A DNA stretch of 26,013 nucleotides from a virus: the IMG/VR virus record IMGVR_UViG_3300025582_000026, positions 1-26,013 of that record; one strand, 5' to 3'. Below the pieces are notes generated by a model, which searched no databases, was not told where the DNA came from, and worked only from the letters and a program-made list of their open reading frames with translations. Both the position numbers and the translations under genes were made by a program. Positions 1 through 8,447 of this stretch are shown here, piece after piece (position 1 is the first letter of the stretch; each line of letters opens with the position of its first letter).

Positions 1-904
1 CTTGATAATTGCCGATGGCCTGCCCAACTGATAACCCGAATTGTTTCTCAAACTGTGTTGCAGCTAAGTCTGCCGCCTGTTGACGATAGGAGTTGTCAGC
101 AGAACGTTGTGATTGATCAGCATTAAAACTTTGATTCCATTGATTGTTCTGGTTATCTATTTGTGATTGAGCTTGTTGGAATTGGCGGTCTTGGTTCATC
201 TGAGTTATATAATTCTGCAAGTATTGGCTTTCCACGCTTGCGTTTGCCCCTGCCACATCTGAGTTATAAGCATTGCCAATATCCGTTACATTCCTCGCGT
301 TCTCTGTCATAGCGCCTGTTTCAGCTTGGTCTATAGCCCCATACTGATTTTGATACCCCAAGTTGTTCATCAACTCACCCTGACCACCGATACCAGAAGC
401 CCCTGCTCCACCCCCACGTTGCGCCATGTACTCGCCGAAACTTCGAGCAGTTTGCTTTGCTGTGACTCCTGCCTGCATTTTATCTTTTTGATAGAGAGGT
501 TCAATCTTCGCTTTTTCTGCCGATAGATTAGATAGTGAAGCATTTTTGCTCTTGTCTAGTCCTGCCATAGTTGAGGCTAGTTGCGCATCTCTAAGTGATT
601 TGAGTTGATCTTGATAAGTAGTATTTGCCGTGACTTGTGGATTTACGGTTGATACCTTTGGTGCGCTAGATCTGCTATATCCGCTAGATACCTTTTGCCC
701 TGTTGCATTGCTCCATAGTGCGCCATCTCCGCTATTTGAGCCACTTTTATAGTAGTCAGTAATACCTTGCGCTTTAGCATCAGCATTGAAAGGATTTCTT
801 GCTGTTCCTGGCGCGTTATATGTCCCTGCTGCTACTGCTTGCCCTTTATCGTTGTAGTCTGTCCATCCGTTAGGTCCGTTGTCGTATTTGCGTGTTGTTG
901 CCAT
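1..904 (-). CDS. Internal virion / ejection-like structural protein, 3' end outside window
   Basis: Reads leftward from an ATG at 904, with GAAAGGATGG upstream, and runs off the left edge without a stop, giving 301 visible residues. The protein is very rich in Gln, Asn, Ser, Ala and Gly, has no signal peptide or membrane segment, and has a Gly-rich turn near residues 165-175 followed by long Gln/Asn-rich stretches likely to form helices or coiled coils. Composition and position after the tailspike resemble internal (ejection) proteins of short-tailed phages. No catalytic motif is visible, so the role is inferred from context and composition only. It is cut off from the acyltransferase cassette upstream by a hairpin terminator at 932-961. 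Confidence 0.6.
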   Translation of the reverse strand, partial: MATTRKYDNGPNGWTDYNDKGQAVAAGTYNAPGTARNPFNADAKAQGITDYYKSGSNSGDGALWSNATGQKVSSGYSRSSAPKVSTVNPQVTANTTYQDQLKSLRDAQLASTMAGLDKSKNASLSNLSAEKAKIEPLYQKDKMQAGVTAKQTARSFGEYMAQRGGGAGASGIGGQGELMNNLGYQNQYGAIDQAETGAMTENARNVTDIGNAYNSDVAGANASVESQYLQNYITQMNQDRQFQQAQSQIDNQNNQWNQSFNADQSQRSADNSYRQQAADLAATQFEKQFGLSVGQAIGNYQ

Positions 905-931
905 TGTGCCACCATCCTTTCAGGATAGAAT

Positions 932-961
932 AAAAGAGAAGCCCCGAAAGGCCCCTCTTTT
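932..961 (-). terminator. Intrinsic terminator after the acyltransferase cassette
   Basis: AAAAGAG (932-938) pairs with CTCTTTT (955-961), with an inner GCC/GGC pairing and two A-C mismatches between. Read on the minus strand the hairpin ends in CTCTTTTATTC. It sits between the end of the PglD-like gene and the next structural gene. The plus-strand reading also ends in a T run, so it may work in both directions. Confidence 0.55.
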
Positions 962-999
962 TGGTTTATTTAGTTCGTCTCTTGCGTCTTTAACGAAGG

Positions 1000-1662
1000 T
1001 TAAATAAATGGTTCTGCTTTCTTAATTGGTTTTGCGGGTACTCCTACTACAACAGTATTAGGCTCAACGTCCCTTACTACTGCTGCGCAAGCTCCAATTA
1101 TTGCACCCCTGCCTATTGTTTTACCTTGAATGATCACGGCGTTAGTCCCAATATCAACACCATCTTCTATGGTTACATTTCCGCTAATGTTTGCACCTGG
1201 CGCGATAGTGACATAATCCCCGATGACAACATCATGTCCTATGGTTGCGTTGAGGTTAATGTGGACATGGTCTCCTATTTCAATTTGAGTAGTTAGTATT
1301 ACCCCTGCGCAAATAATGCACCCCTCACCCCATTTCACAAATTGTGATTTTTGTACTGTATTATGATCCACTGAAGTAAACTTAACGTGGTTTGCCTCTA
1401 GTTCTCGTGTTACCTTAGCCCGTGCTCGTGGATCGCCAATTGCAACTACAACATATACATCTTGATGCGAATATAGCCAGCTCTTCGGACCAAGTACAGG
1501 CAAATTACATAACGTTTCACCATACATTTCGGTGTCGTCAGTAACAAAACCTATTACTTTTTCGAACTGATTTTCACTAATTAACCACGCAACTTCTCTA
1601 GCAAATCCACCTGTACCGACTATTACAATCTTTTCGGCTTCTATAGAGTTTACCAAGCGCAT
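1000..1662 (-). CDS. PglD/NeuD-like sugar O-acyltransferase
   Basis: About 220 residues. The N-terminal 100 residues look like the PglD_N Rossmann-type domain, with an IVIVGTGGFAREV glycine motif near residues 12-24. The C-terminal half is a left-handed parallel beta-helix made of hexapeptide repeats (IGDHVHI, IGDYVTI, IEDGVDI, IGRGAII) and ends in VVGVPAKPI. A histidine in the ATIGHD segment is the expected catalytic base. The family transfers acyl groups from acyl-CoA to sugars or amino-sugars. In a phage the likely role is changing the host surface glycan, but the substrate is unknown. The frame opens with GTG-ATG; I chose the ATG at 1662. It is the second gene of a two-gene cassette. Confidence 0.85.
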   Translation of the reverse strand: MRLVNSIEAEKIVIVGTGGFAREVAWLISENQFEKVIGFVTDDTEMYGETLCNLPVLGPKSWLYSHQDVYVVVAIGDPRARAKVTRELEANHVKFTSVDHNTVQKSQFVKWGEGCIICAGVILTTQIEIGDHVHINLNATIGHDVVIGDYVTIAPGANISGNVTIEDGVDIGTNAVIIQGKTIGRGAIIGACAAVVRDVEPNTVVVGVPAKPIKKAEPFI

Positions 1663-1756
1663 CACTACTTTCTGTACTTTGTGTTAATATTCTAGAAAGT
1701 ATTGAAAAGTCCTGCATTGTGCTAATATTGTGTAATTAAACGCATAATCGGTCTAC

Positions 1757-1779
1757 TACAAACTAAGCTTTAGTTTGTA
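1757..1779 (-). repeat. Perfect 10-bp inverted repeat at the end of an acyltransferase gene
   Basis: TACAAACTAA (1757-1766) and TTAGTTTGTA (1770-1779) flank a 3-nt loop GCT. The structure overlaps the last codons and stop of the upstream acyltransferase. It lacks a T run, so it may protect a 3' end or weakly terminate rather than act as a full intrinsic terminator. Confidence 0.5.
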
Positions 1780-2386
1780 TATCCCTTATCACCCTAGCTG
1801 GAACTCCGCCAATGATAACATTACTTGGGAATTTTCCCTTCACTACTGCACCTGTCGCAACAACCGAATTATCCCCGATTTGGGTTCCTCTTAGGATTGT
1901 GACGTTATTCCCAATCCATACGTTTTTGCCAATAGTAATAGTCTCAAATAAGCCATCAGATTTACGTCTCATAGTAGGATCTATTGGGTGACCGTCAAAA
2001 TCCATTAGTACAACATTGTGTCCTATTAGGCAATCATCACCAACAACGATTCTCTCCTTACAGCAAATGAAAAGATTGTTGTTGGTTGCAACATTATCAC
2101 CTATTACGATTTTCGAATCAGCGTATCTCGATTGAAGTTCGATAAGCCCTTTGTGATAGTATCCACCTAATGGAGCACCAAAAGCGCAAGATTTACCTAT
2201 AGTCACTTTGCCTTTACCTGTAATCTTTAGTTTTTGATATGCCAACATTGACCAAACACTACCCTTTATTTCCAGTTGTTTGTGGGCTTTAATCATATTA
2301 GGCAAAAATAGATTGCCTATTTGTCTTAGCACTCTTTGCGAAGAACGCACCGATTTCTTGGCGAATCCGATAGAATACTTAATCAT
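1763..2386 (-). CDS. Left-handed beta-helix O-acetyltransferase (WcaF/NodL-like)
   Basis: About 207 residues from the ATG at 2386, preceded by AAAGGGAT; an in-frame ATG at 2404 lies upstream of that site and is less likely. The N-terminal 45 residues are basic. From about residue 60 there are hexapeptide repeats (VTIGKS, IVIGDN, IVVGDD, ITIGKN, VWIGNN), a DFDGHPID segment carrying the likely catalytic histidine, and a closing IIGGVPARVIR typical of the LacA/NodL/WcaF group. Such enzymes O-acetylate sugars from acetyl-CoA in the cytoplasm. It is the first gene of a cassette with its own promoter between tailspike and virion genes, which suggests lysogenic conversion of the host surface. Substrate not determinable. 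Confidence 0.85.
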   Translation of the reverse strand: MIKYSIGFAKKSVRSSQRVLRQIGNLFLPNMIKAHKQLEIKGSVWSMLAYQKLKITGKGKVTIGKSCAFGAPLGGYYHKGLIELQSRYADSKIVIGDNVATNNNLFICCKERIVVGDDCLIGHNVVLMDFDGHPIDPTMRRKSDGLFETITIGKNVWIGNNVTILRGTQIGDNSVVATGAVVKGKFPSNVIIGGVPARVIRDIQTKA

Positions 2387-2425
2387 CTTATAATCCCTTT
2401 CCATACAGCTTTCTATTTCAGCTAT

Positions 2426-2431
2426 ATTATA
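2426..2431 (-). promoter_or_regulatory. Promoter -10 of the acyltransferase cassette
   Basis: The minus strand reads TATAAT about 40 nt before the acyltransferase start. No good -35 box is visible (the best is TTCACT at a long spacing), so activity depends mainly on the perfect -10. The 2405-2595 gap otherwise contains only AT-rich sequence. Confidence 0.4.
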
Positions 2432-2595
2432 CTACATCTTCTGTGGCTTTAGTGAAGATTAAGTTATTATAGATTAAACCTCTTTTGTTGCACGTAATGC
2501 GTCGGTAGTTCCATACTAATTAAATAAGATTTTATTTATTTGCTTTTTTATAATCTTTATCTGGAACGCATGAATAAAAGAATCCTTTGGTACAA

Positions 2596-4413
2596 TTACG
2601 ATGCTGTCCATGCCCCTATAATATTCACAACTTCCCACGTTGCATTTCCTATCGCTCTTATTTTTAGTAGTCCTCCAACTTGTCTACATACATAAGGAGT
2701 TAAGTGTATGTTATCCCCACTATATAATAAGAGATTAACCCCTGCTGTTGTTTGACACTTAAAGGTAATTTCAGCCCCTATAAAAGCATTTGAACTAGGT
2801 ATATATATATTCGATAGTCCTGTTAAAACATAAACAATGCCATTTACCTTTTTGCCATCGGAAAGAGTACCGCTGTGTGTTGGGCTTATACACTCTATAG
2901 CACTTTGAATAGTTACATCATTGGACGCATTTAATACTGACATATAACCTGATGTAGTAGTATACCCACTTGCCGCAAACCCATAAAAATGTATGTTTTT
3001 CAGTGTACCACCTGGTGCATAGTATACGATTGGAGTGAGCAATAATTTAACTGTCCTATTGTCAACAACCGAGCAGTTAAAAGCAAACACATTTCCAAGT
3101 TCATAAGTTTCTGCAGTTTCTTCACCAATATAAAAGCCACATAATCTAGTTTCTCCAATTACTGTATCATTTAAAACCGCAGGATTAATAATCTGCACAT
3201 TATTAAATGTAACCCGTTGACCATTATTGGTCCATCTGGTAACCTTTACACCATTCCAGCCACTATTATAGGCCTTGCAATTTGAAAATGTAACATGCCC
3301 AGTTGGCGTTGTTAGTAAGTTGTTGGACACTGCAAATCCGATTAAATCATTTCTGGATATGCAATCACTTATATTGACGCTAACAGTTGCCCCGTTGGGT
3401 ACTACAGTTATGCCACCCCCACTGTTGCCGGATGTCGTAACATTAGAAATATATATATTTTCGATCACACCGGTTGATAAATCGGGTTCAACATCAATCC
3501 CAAACTGTGGGGATGTTCCATTTGTATTGCTATATACACCGCCTAATACAAATATATTTTTACCCATACAAATAGATAATCCTTGCCTTCTGTTATTATC
3601 CGCATAGCAATTACTTAGCAAAATGTTTTCACTCGCTCCTGTAAATCTATCCCCTATATAGAAACCATCTCCACCTGAATCAATAGAGTGTAAATCATAA
3701 ATACTTACATTTTTGGAAGTTCTTAATATAACTCCATTTCTTTGTTCTCCTGTATATTCCGCCTTAAGCATCTGTATTATTGCGTGATTTCCATAAATAG
3801 TAACATTGCTTACGTTGTTGATATTTACAAGACAGTCATTTATACCAAAACCTGTTAATGCCTTTATGACTGTATCGGGTGACATTGTTATGATAGTGTT
3901 ACTCTTAACAAAGATAGGGTTGAAATTAAATATTCCCCCTAAAAATAAAATATTTCTGGAATCGTCTAGTATTGTTTGCATTTCTGCGGTTGTTAGAATC
4001 GGAAAGGGGTGTACTATTGTCGCATTCTCAGCCTGATACGCACTAAACCTATCCTTTATATCCCCTACAGCATCCGATAATTTCAAGTCAGTAATGCTGC
4101 CGTTACCTATCGTCAGAGGAGATTGGCTGTCAACATAGGATTTATTAGATGCCTGTGTTGCTGTCGTTGGAGTAGGAACAATAGGAGAAACTGAGAATGT
4201 TTTTACTCCTGCAATAGTTTGATCGCCTGTTTTCTTCATGTTGGCTGCATCTAGTACGTTTAACTCTGGAATCATTGTTTCAACTAAAAATGTCTTTGTG
4301 TCTGCTCCTGTCTTGTCAAACAACACTTTAACGGCTGTCGCTTGGTCCTTGGTCAGATCAGCTAAACCTTGTATGTTCTCTACGCTATATCCGGGTTGAG
4401 TGAGGGCCATCAT
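2596..4413 (-). CDS. Tailspike / tail fibre with right-handed beta-helix
   Basis: 605 residues, ATG at 4413 preceded by AAGGAAGTGAT (a second ATG follows directly). Residues 1-130 form a virion-anchoring head with a QTIAGVKTF segment and QASNKSYVDSQ, typical of phage fibre N-termini. From about residue 135 to 450 there is a long run of short beta-strand turns rich in Asn and Ser (NVTIYGN, NVSIYDL, NILLSNC, NIYISNV, VNISDC, VTFSNC), as in pectate-lyase-fold tailspikes that bind or cleave surface polysaccharide. The C-terminal 120 residues are probably a trimerisation or capping domain. Acidic catalytic residues cannot be assigned by eye. It follows the propeller tail gene and precedes the acyltransferases, a logical pairing of receptor binding and receptor modification. 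Confidence 0.85.
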   Translation of the reverse strand: MMALTQPGYSVENIQGLADLTKDQATAVKVLFDKTGADTKTFLVETMIPELNVLDAANMKKTGDQTIAGVKTFSVSPIVPTPTTATQASNKSYVDSQSPLTIGNGSITDLKLSDAVGDIKDRFSAYQAENATIVHPFPILTTAEMQTILDDSRNILFLGGIFNFNPIFVKSNTIITMSPDTVIKALTGFGINDCLVNINNVSNVTIYGNHAIIQMLKAEYTGEQRNGVILRTSKNVSIYDLHSIDSGGDGFYIGDRFTGASENILLSNCYADNNRRQGLSICMGKNIFVLGGVYSNTNGTSPQFGIDVEPDLSTGVIENIYISNVTTSGNSGGGITVVPNGATVSVNISDCISRNDLIGFAVSNNLLTTPTGHVTFSNCKAYNSGWNGVKVTRWTNNGQRVTFNNVQIINPAVLNDTVIGETRLCGFYIGEETAETYELGNVFAFNCSVVDNRTVKLLLTPIVYYAPGGTLKNIHFYGFAASGYTTTSGYMSVLNASNDVTIQSAIECISPTHSGTLSDGKKVNGIVYVLTGLSNIYIPSSNAFIGAEITFKCQTTAGVNLLLYSGDNIHLTPYVCRQVGGLLKIRAIGNATWEVVNIIGAWTAS

Positions 4414-4422
4414 ATCACTTCC

Positions 4423-6195
4423 TTATTTCGTTTCTCCCTGAGTTTCAGCTTGGATCTTAATTGAATTAATTACGCATGGTTCGTGTAGCTCTTTATTTTC
4501 TAACACGAATTGGATATAGACGTATTTCTTAGCCCTAATCTTCCTTCTAAACGCTTGAGGATTTCTATTAGTAGAAAAGCTAAAGGCATCAAAATTAAGA
4601 TCGTTAAAATCAAGTAAGCGATATTCGATTACCTTATTAACCATCTTGAATTCATTGAGTCGATTGGTTTTATAGTAAATATCAAGTGATGTTTGAGAGT
4701 ATGGGAGAATGGATGCAAACAATACCTTGGAGTTCTTAACTAACTCCATAACGTCCCAATCCCTGAACCCTAGCATGAGTTGTGCTGTGATTGCTACTCC
4801 GTTATCATCTAAGCCCTCAAAACGCTCTACAGTGCCTTGAGAACCATAGTATATTTTACCGTCAATGTCGAGAAAGCATGTTCCAGACACATTATTGTAT
4901 TTATACATTGTGTCGTTTCCATAGTTCCAAATATAGACGTTTTCACCAACATTCAGCCAGTATTCTTTCTCTCGTTGGTTATCGAAGGTGATTGCTGTTG
5001 ATAGATTTAATTCTACTAGGGATTCTCTCAGTCTATCGCTTATAGGGTCTGCGTTTCGCTCATCCTCTGTGTTTGTACTGCTCCATAGCCATAGTGACTG
5101 TTGATGTAAGCATAACGGGAAGTTCTTGACGATTTGCACAGCACCATAGGCAATATTGCCAACTTTTTCAGATAGATCATAGACAGGATAATCCCATGCT
5201 TGAGCTGTTAAATTCCATTCTGCATATGAATAATGCGTTCTATCCTCTTTGAAGATGATTTGCCGAGAGTATTGTGGAACTATATCAGTTATCGCGAACT
5301 CGTTTGAGCCTACGAGAGTATAGTTTATTACAGGGAAATAGTTTGCCTTGAGTGTTCCAGACCAACTTCTTCTGTTCTTTGCGTTTGGATTACCCCATAA
5401 AAAAATGGCAGTATCATTGCCAGGACCGTTTATCATTGCGAATCTATTCTTTTTGACTAAATCAGCATTGCCAGCTTCTACTTTTGTCCAGCCTAGAATG
5501 ACTTTCGCTTCATCAGCAGGTGCCACGCTAAAGGTAACTATGCCTGTTGAGCGAACGACCGTGAAATCTGTTGTCTCAGTCTTTGTTACTCCGTTGATTG
5601 TGCAAGTCATTGTATCAGAATCTATCGCCGATTCAACTAGTTGATAAGCTGTTGCGATTCCATCGGCGAAAAACTCCTGCTTCTTCTTTCCGGTGAGCAA
5701 GTTGATAGCATCGAACGGCGTACCACCTCCGGCAGGGGGTGTTCCGATTGCTACCGTAGGGATATAAGGATCTACATCTTGGAATGTCGTGCCATCGTAT
5801 TGTTTGTACTCTGTGCCATTAAGGAAGTAGAGTTTTGATTCGAAGTAGAATATGGTTGTTTTGGCATCGGTCATTGTGCCGATGCTCTTGTATCCGGAAC
5901 AACTAACTACAGCAGAACCATCTATTCCTGCTACTGCATATACCTTTGTAAATTCGCTTTCAGCAGTAACGGTTGCGATTACAGATATACTTGCTGTTGC
6001 GAATATACACACTTTGCTATCTGCTGTAACTGTTGCGCCAGATTGCACCGAAGCAGAAGCAAATATAAGTACCTTGCTATCCGCAACAACTACCGCACTT
6101 GATGAAATGGCAGCAGAGGCGAATATTGCTACTTTGCTGCTTGCGCTTACGCTTGCTGTACAGGTGATTGCGGCTGAGCCGTTTAATATTGCCAT
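4423..6195 (-). CDS. Tail nozzle / tubular protein B-like beta-propeller with added N-terminal 20-residue repeats
   Basis: 590 residues, ATG at 6195 with AAGGGGTGACAGC upstream. Residues 1-105 are low-complexity: about three 20-residue units of the form SKVxIFASAxIxxxAxVxAD, then a degenerate fourth. From about residue 110 the protein resembles propeller tail proteins of short-tailed phages (T7 gp12 / P22 gp10 type), with FYFESKLYFLNG, YKQYDG, a GTPPAGGGTPF linker and an LLTGKKKQEF segment, then strands such as IFLWGNP, RQIIFKEDRTHYSYAEW, LWLWSS, YWLNVGENVYIWNYG, ending in a beta-rich domain. It probably forms the distal tail tube. The first propeller blade seems to be missing here and encoded separately at 6598-6891. 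Confidence 0.8.
   Translation of the reverse strand: MAILNGSAAITCTASVSASSKVAIFASAAISSSAVVVADSKVLIFASASVQSGATVTADSKVCIFATASISVIATVTAESEFTKVYAVAGIDGSAVVSCSGYKSIGTMTDAKTTIFYFESKLYFLNGTEYKQYDGTTFQDVDPYIPTVAIGTPPAGGGTPFDAINLLTGKKKQEFFADGIATAYQLVESAIDSDTMTCTINGVTKTETTDFTVVRSTGIVTFSVAPADEAKVILGWTKVEAGNADLVKKNRFAMINGPGNDTAIFLWGNPNAKNRRSWSGTLKANYFPVINYTLVGSNEFAITDIVPQYSRQIIFKEDRTHYSYAEWNLTAQAWDYPVYDLSEKVGNIAYGAVQIVKNFPLCLHQQSLWLWSSTNTEDERNADPISDRLRESLVELNLSTAITFDNQREKEYWLNVGENVYIWNYGNDTMYKYNNVSGTCFLDIDGKIYYGSQGTVERFEGLDDNGVAITAQLMLGFRDWDVMELVKNSKVLFASILPYSQTSLDIYYKTNRLNEFKMVNKVIEYRLLDFNDLNFDAFSFSTNRNPQAFRRKIRAKKYVYIQFVLENKELHEPCVINSIKIQAETQGETK
5951..6170 (-). repeat. 60-bp (20-residue) tandem repeats in the tail protein
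   Basis: Three clear units and one decayed unit, each coding for SKVxIFASA-type sequence with alternating Ala/Ser/Val. The DNA repeats recognisably (GCGAATAT, ACTTTGCTATC elements recur every 60 bp). The pattern suggests recent tandem duplication. Confidence 0.75.
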
Positions 6196-6208
6196 GCTGT
6201 CACCCCTT

Positions 6209-6598
6209 TTATGCTAGAGTTACAGTTAATTGTGAAGCACTCACGACAAACTGATTGCCTGCTATAATCGCTCTTGCTGTTGCTAGTGGCGCGAAATAGA
6301 GGAGATTTCCTACTGTAAGAGCATCCCTGATCCCAACATGGGTAACATTGCCAAGGTAATCTACCGTTGCCACCGGAAAAGATATATCTGCCGTGTTTTG
6401 TGTTACTCCATCTGTAGGAGCATCGAACACTACTGATTGTCTGGCATAATTGCCTTGTGCTATCTCTACGCCTGCATCTGCATCTGTTGGGTCTGTGGAA
6501 TAAAGCGCTAAGTATACCGTAGCTGGGACTGTGTATTGTGTGTTCCTCAAAGTTCCGTTTACTAAAGCTGTTTCTAAGTAATTGCTCATTTGTGACAT
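6209..6598 (-). CDS. Small virion protein, beta-rich (tail-fibre-associated family)
   Basis: 129 residues. The start ATG at 6598 overlaps the stop of the upstream ORF as TAATG, and AAGGGGGAATTATA provides the binding site. The sequence includes VPATVYLALYSTDPTDADAGVEI and GNYARQSVVFDAP, a pattern common in small phage structural proteins, followed by repeated beta-strand segments. It contains no enzyme motif. It lies between two ORFs that look like halves of one propeller gene, so it probably arrived as part of an insertion. Role inferred only: accessory virion protein. Confidence 0.65.
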   Translation of the reverse strand: MSQMSNYLETALVNGTLRNTQYTVPATVYLALYSTDPTDADAGVEIAQGNYARQSVVFDAPTDGVTQNTADISFPVATVDYLGNVTHVGIRDALTVGNLLYFAPLATARAIIAGNQFVVSASQLTVTLA

Positions 6599-6891
6599 TA
6601 TAATTCCCCCTTGTTAAATTCAAATATTTTACCGTTATTGACTACTATAAAAACATCTTTGCCACTAATTGCACCTTCCCACATGCCCTGTACATTCTTG
6701 ACATTACCGAAGTTAATCCTCGTTTTATGTCCTGTGCGCTTTTGGGGTTTGTGGTTTTGGGTTATTCTGAAATTCACTTGAGTTGTGCTTTCGCCGAGTT
6801 TTATCTCTGTTTCTCCAACTGCTTCATTAATACCGAGGTACTTTGATATTTCTATAGGCTCAGAAGGTTTGTTTGACTTGAAGGTTGCCAT
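6598..6891 (-). CDS. N-terminal fragment of the tail nozzle / propeller protein
   Basis: 97 residues, ATG at 6891 directly after the stop of the adaptor gene, with GGGGTGATTAA upstream. It contains NFRITQNHKPQKRTGHKT and NVQGMWEGAISGKDVFIVVNNGKIFEF. This is the usual beginning of propeller-type tail proteins, where a strand reading 'kxyfivannGkly' is followed at once by the next blade. Here a stop codon follows GEL, and the matching next blade (TTIFYFESKLYFLNG) is found only in the 4423-6195 gene. Either two proteins assemble into one propeller, or the gene was broken by insertion. Confidence 0.7.
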   Translation of the reverse strand: MATFKSNKPSEPIEISKYLGINEAVGETEIKLGESTTQVNFRITQNHKPQKRTGHKTRINFGNVKNVQGMWEGAISGKDVFIVVNNGKIFEFNKGEL

Positions 6892-7830
6892 TTAATCACC
6901 CCACGATCGTATGCCGTAGAAATCAGTTATCTCAGACTCAGAGACTGGACTTGCTTTCGAGTTTTCTATTTTTAATTCGGAAAACTTGCTTTCAAAAAAC
7001 ATAACGAGTTCTTTGTTCTCGAATGGAGCCAAGCGCGCCCCAATGTAATAAACAACAGCTTGAGCAGTAATATCGTCAATTTCTAAAACACTATCAATCG
7101 TTGTTAATGGAGTGGGTACTGGTTTGTATACAACCCTAATGTTTCCCTCGAAGTTGTAGCTGATATATAGATCCTTGTGTCCTTCCCATTTGTATGGGTA
7201 GTGGTCAGTGTAACCAGTAGCTTTTTCCTCTATGATTTGATCGCGACTTTGAAAGTTGGATGGCATGGTGATCTTCACCCATGCGCTATAATCCGGTATA
7301 CGATCTGCTGCAAATGGGTATGAAAAAAGACACCTGTTAGAGTGTCGGTAGTGAGTTAAGCCATCAAATGTGAGTCTTATGTCATTACTGCTAGACAGAG
7401 GGGTTATAAGACCCTTGTAGGCTGTAGGAGAGGTTACTGTGTTAGGTATTTCAATGGTGACTAGTGCCACCCATGTCCCACCTTGATTCTCTTCTACCTT
7501 GGCTGTCCCTTCTCCGTCTGCTTCGAAATAATAAGCCTTTGCTCCTGCTATTCCTTCTGCACTAGGATAATATTGAGGTGTGCCGATGAAGTCTGTTATT
7601 TCGAAGTTAGAGAAGAGTCCAAGAAGGTTTGGTGCTGGTTTGTTAGCGAACTCGAATGTGTTGTATAGCTTTCCTATCTTGTGCAGCTCTTTTTGTGCCA
7701 TATCTGCCAACAAGATTGACTTGCCCATCATGTCAATGACTTCTGACTCAGGAATCAATACTCCATCATCTGAGTATTCATCTAGTAATGCGCGCGCCTT
7801 TAGGAATAGGTTTCTTACCGTTTCTGCCAT
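6892..7830 (-). CDS. Head-tail adaptor / tail tubular protein A-like
   Basis: 312 residues, ATG at 7830 with AGGTGG about 10 nt upstream, overlapping the 3' end of the preceding ORF by 53 nt. The N-terminal 60 residues are helical (VRNLFLKARALLDEYSDDGVLIPESEVIDMMGKSILLADMAQKEL, in pieces), as in connector adaptors that dock below the portal. Residues 90-200 form a beta-rich insert with a GTWVALVTIEIP segment and Ig-like strands. The C-terminal helices (DDITAQAVVYYIGARLAPF) look like a second half of the adaptor. Gene order (coat, small protein, this, nozzle) fits a podovirus adaptor. Family assignment by fold pattern only. Confidence 0.65.
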   Translation of the reverse strand: MAETVRNLFLKARALLDEYSDDGVLIPESEVIDMMGKSILLADMAQKELHKIGKLYNTFEFANKPAPNLLGLFSNFEITDFIGTPQYYPSAEGIAGAKAYYFEADGEGTAKVEENQGGTWVALVTIEIPNTVTSPTAYKGLITPLSSSNDIRLTFDGLTHYRHSNRCLFSYPFAADRIPDYSAWVKITMPSNFQSRDQIIEEKATGYTDHYPYKWEGHKDLYISYNFEGNIRVVYKPVPTPLTTIDSVLEIDDITAQAVVYYIGARLAPFENKELVMFFESKFSELKIENSKASPVSESEITDFYGIRSWGD

Positions 7831-8029
7831 TGTTCTTCACCACCTCAGGCTTAGTTATGTTAATCGCTTTAACTGACTTTTCACATCTGATAAAGTTCTT
7901 GTTTTTCGCCATCCATTCAATGAGTTTAGGGTCCTCAGTTTCGTATTCTCCGCTTGCATCGAGTACAAACATTAGCTTTTGTTTTTCATAGTCGATAATG
8001 TGACAATTTGGAAGATATGTGTATTTCAT
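7778..8029 (-). CDS. Small head-completion-type protein
   Basis: 83 residues, ATG at 8029 with an excellent AAGGAGGGCTT site. It has a beta-rich first half (MKYTYLPNCHIID, KLMFVLDASGEYET), an LIEWMAKNKNFIRCEK segment and a basic, disordered tail ending GKKPIPKGARITR. Similar small proteins with a helix-extension 'kniiek' element followed by a basic tail are found between coat and adaptor genes in Bacillota phages. Exact role unknown. It overlaps the next gene by 53 nt, so the two are translationally linked. Confidence 0.65.
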   Translation of the reverse strand: MKYTYLPNCHIIDYEKQKLMFVLDASGEYETEDPKLIEWMAKNKNFIRCEKSVKAINITKPEVVKNNGRNGKKPIPKGARITR

Positions 8030-8045
8030 AAGCCCTCCTTATAAA

Positions 8046-8070
8046 AGAAAAGGGAGGTTTTACCCTCCCC
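8046..8070 (-). terminator. Intrinsic terminator after the decoration-protein gene
   Basis: GGGAGG (8052-8057) pairs with CCTCCC (8064-8069) across a 6-nt loop. On the minus strand the stem is followed by CTTTTCTTTTAT. It lies 7 nt after the stop of the decoration-like gene, so it probably separates abundant head-protein transcripts from tail transcripts, allowing only partial readthrough. Confidence 0.75.
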
Positions 8071-8076
8071 TATTGA

Positions 8077-8409
8077 CTAGAGCTGTATTACACCAATTGT
8101 GGTTGTGGTCACTACACTTGCTGTGATAGTGATCTTTCCTGTTGCTTTGTTAGCAAATTTTGCGGATTCTAGTGGTCCGATAATTACCTTGGATGCTTGC
8201 GGAACAGCTATGACATAATCAGCTACGCCAGCGATTCCGTTACCTTTAACTACTGTGATTGTATTGACTGCTCCGGCTTGAGCATTATCTACAAAGATAC
8301 ACATGCGTTCATCTTTGCCAACTACTACTGTTTGAGTTAATGCGATTGCTACAGGAGCGAACGCCACACTTGCGTTAGTTACACCGAGGGTTTTTGCTAC
8401 ATCTGCCAT
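8077..8409 (-). CDS. Capsid decoration / head fibre-like protein
   Basis: 110 residues, ATG at 8409, with GAAAGGATTG upstream, the same leader used by the coat gene. The sequence is Val/Ala/Thr-rich with strands such as ALTQTVVVG, MCIFVDNA, NTITVVKG and ITITASVVTTTT, suggesting a single beta-sandwich. Position immediately after the major coat protein, small size and composition match head decoration proteins. It ends shortly before a strong terminator. Function inferred from context. Confidence 0.6.
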   Translation of the reverse strand: MADVAKTLGVTNASVAFAPVAIALTQTVVVGKDERMCIFVDNAQAGAVNTITVVKGNGIAGVADYVIAVPQASKVIIGPLESAKFANKATGKITITASVVTTTTIGVIQL

Positions 8410-8431
8410 TAAAAATCAATCCTTTCAAATG

Positions 8432-8447
8432 AGGGGGATCGCTCCCC
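8432..8447 (-). repeat. GC hairpin between coat and decoration genes
   Basis: GGGGGA and TCCCCC flank a 4-nt loop TCGC in the 50-bp gap between the coat stop and the next start. There is no T run on the minus strand, so it is more likely an RNA-processing or stability element that affects coat mRNA than a terminator. Confidence 0.5.

Noticed and set aside
6183-6623. 146-residue minus-strand ORF
   Set aside because: It shadows the 129-residue virion protein in another frame, has atypical Arg/Cys/Ser-rich composition and no binding site.
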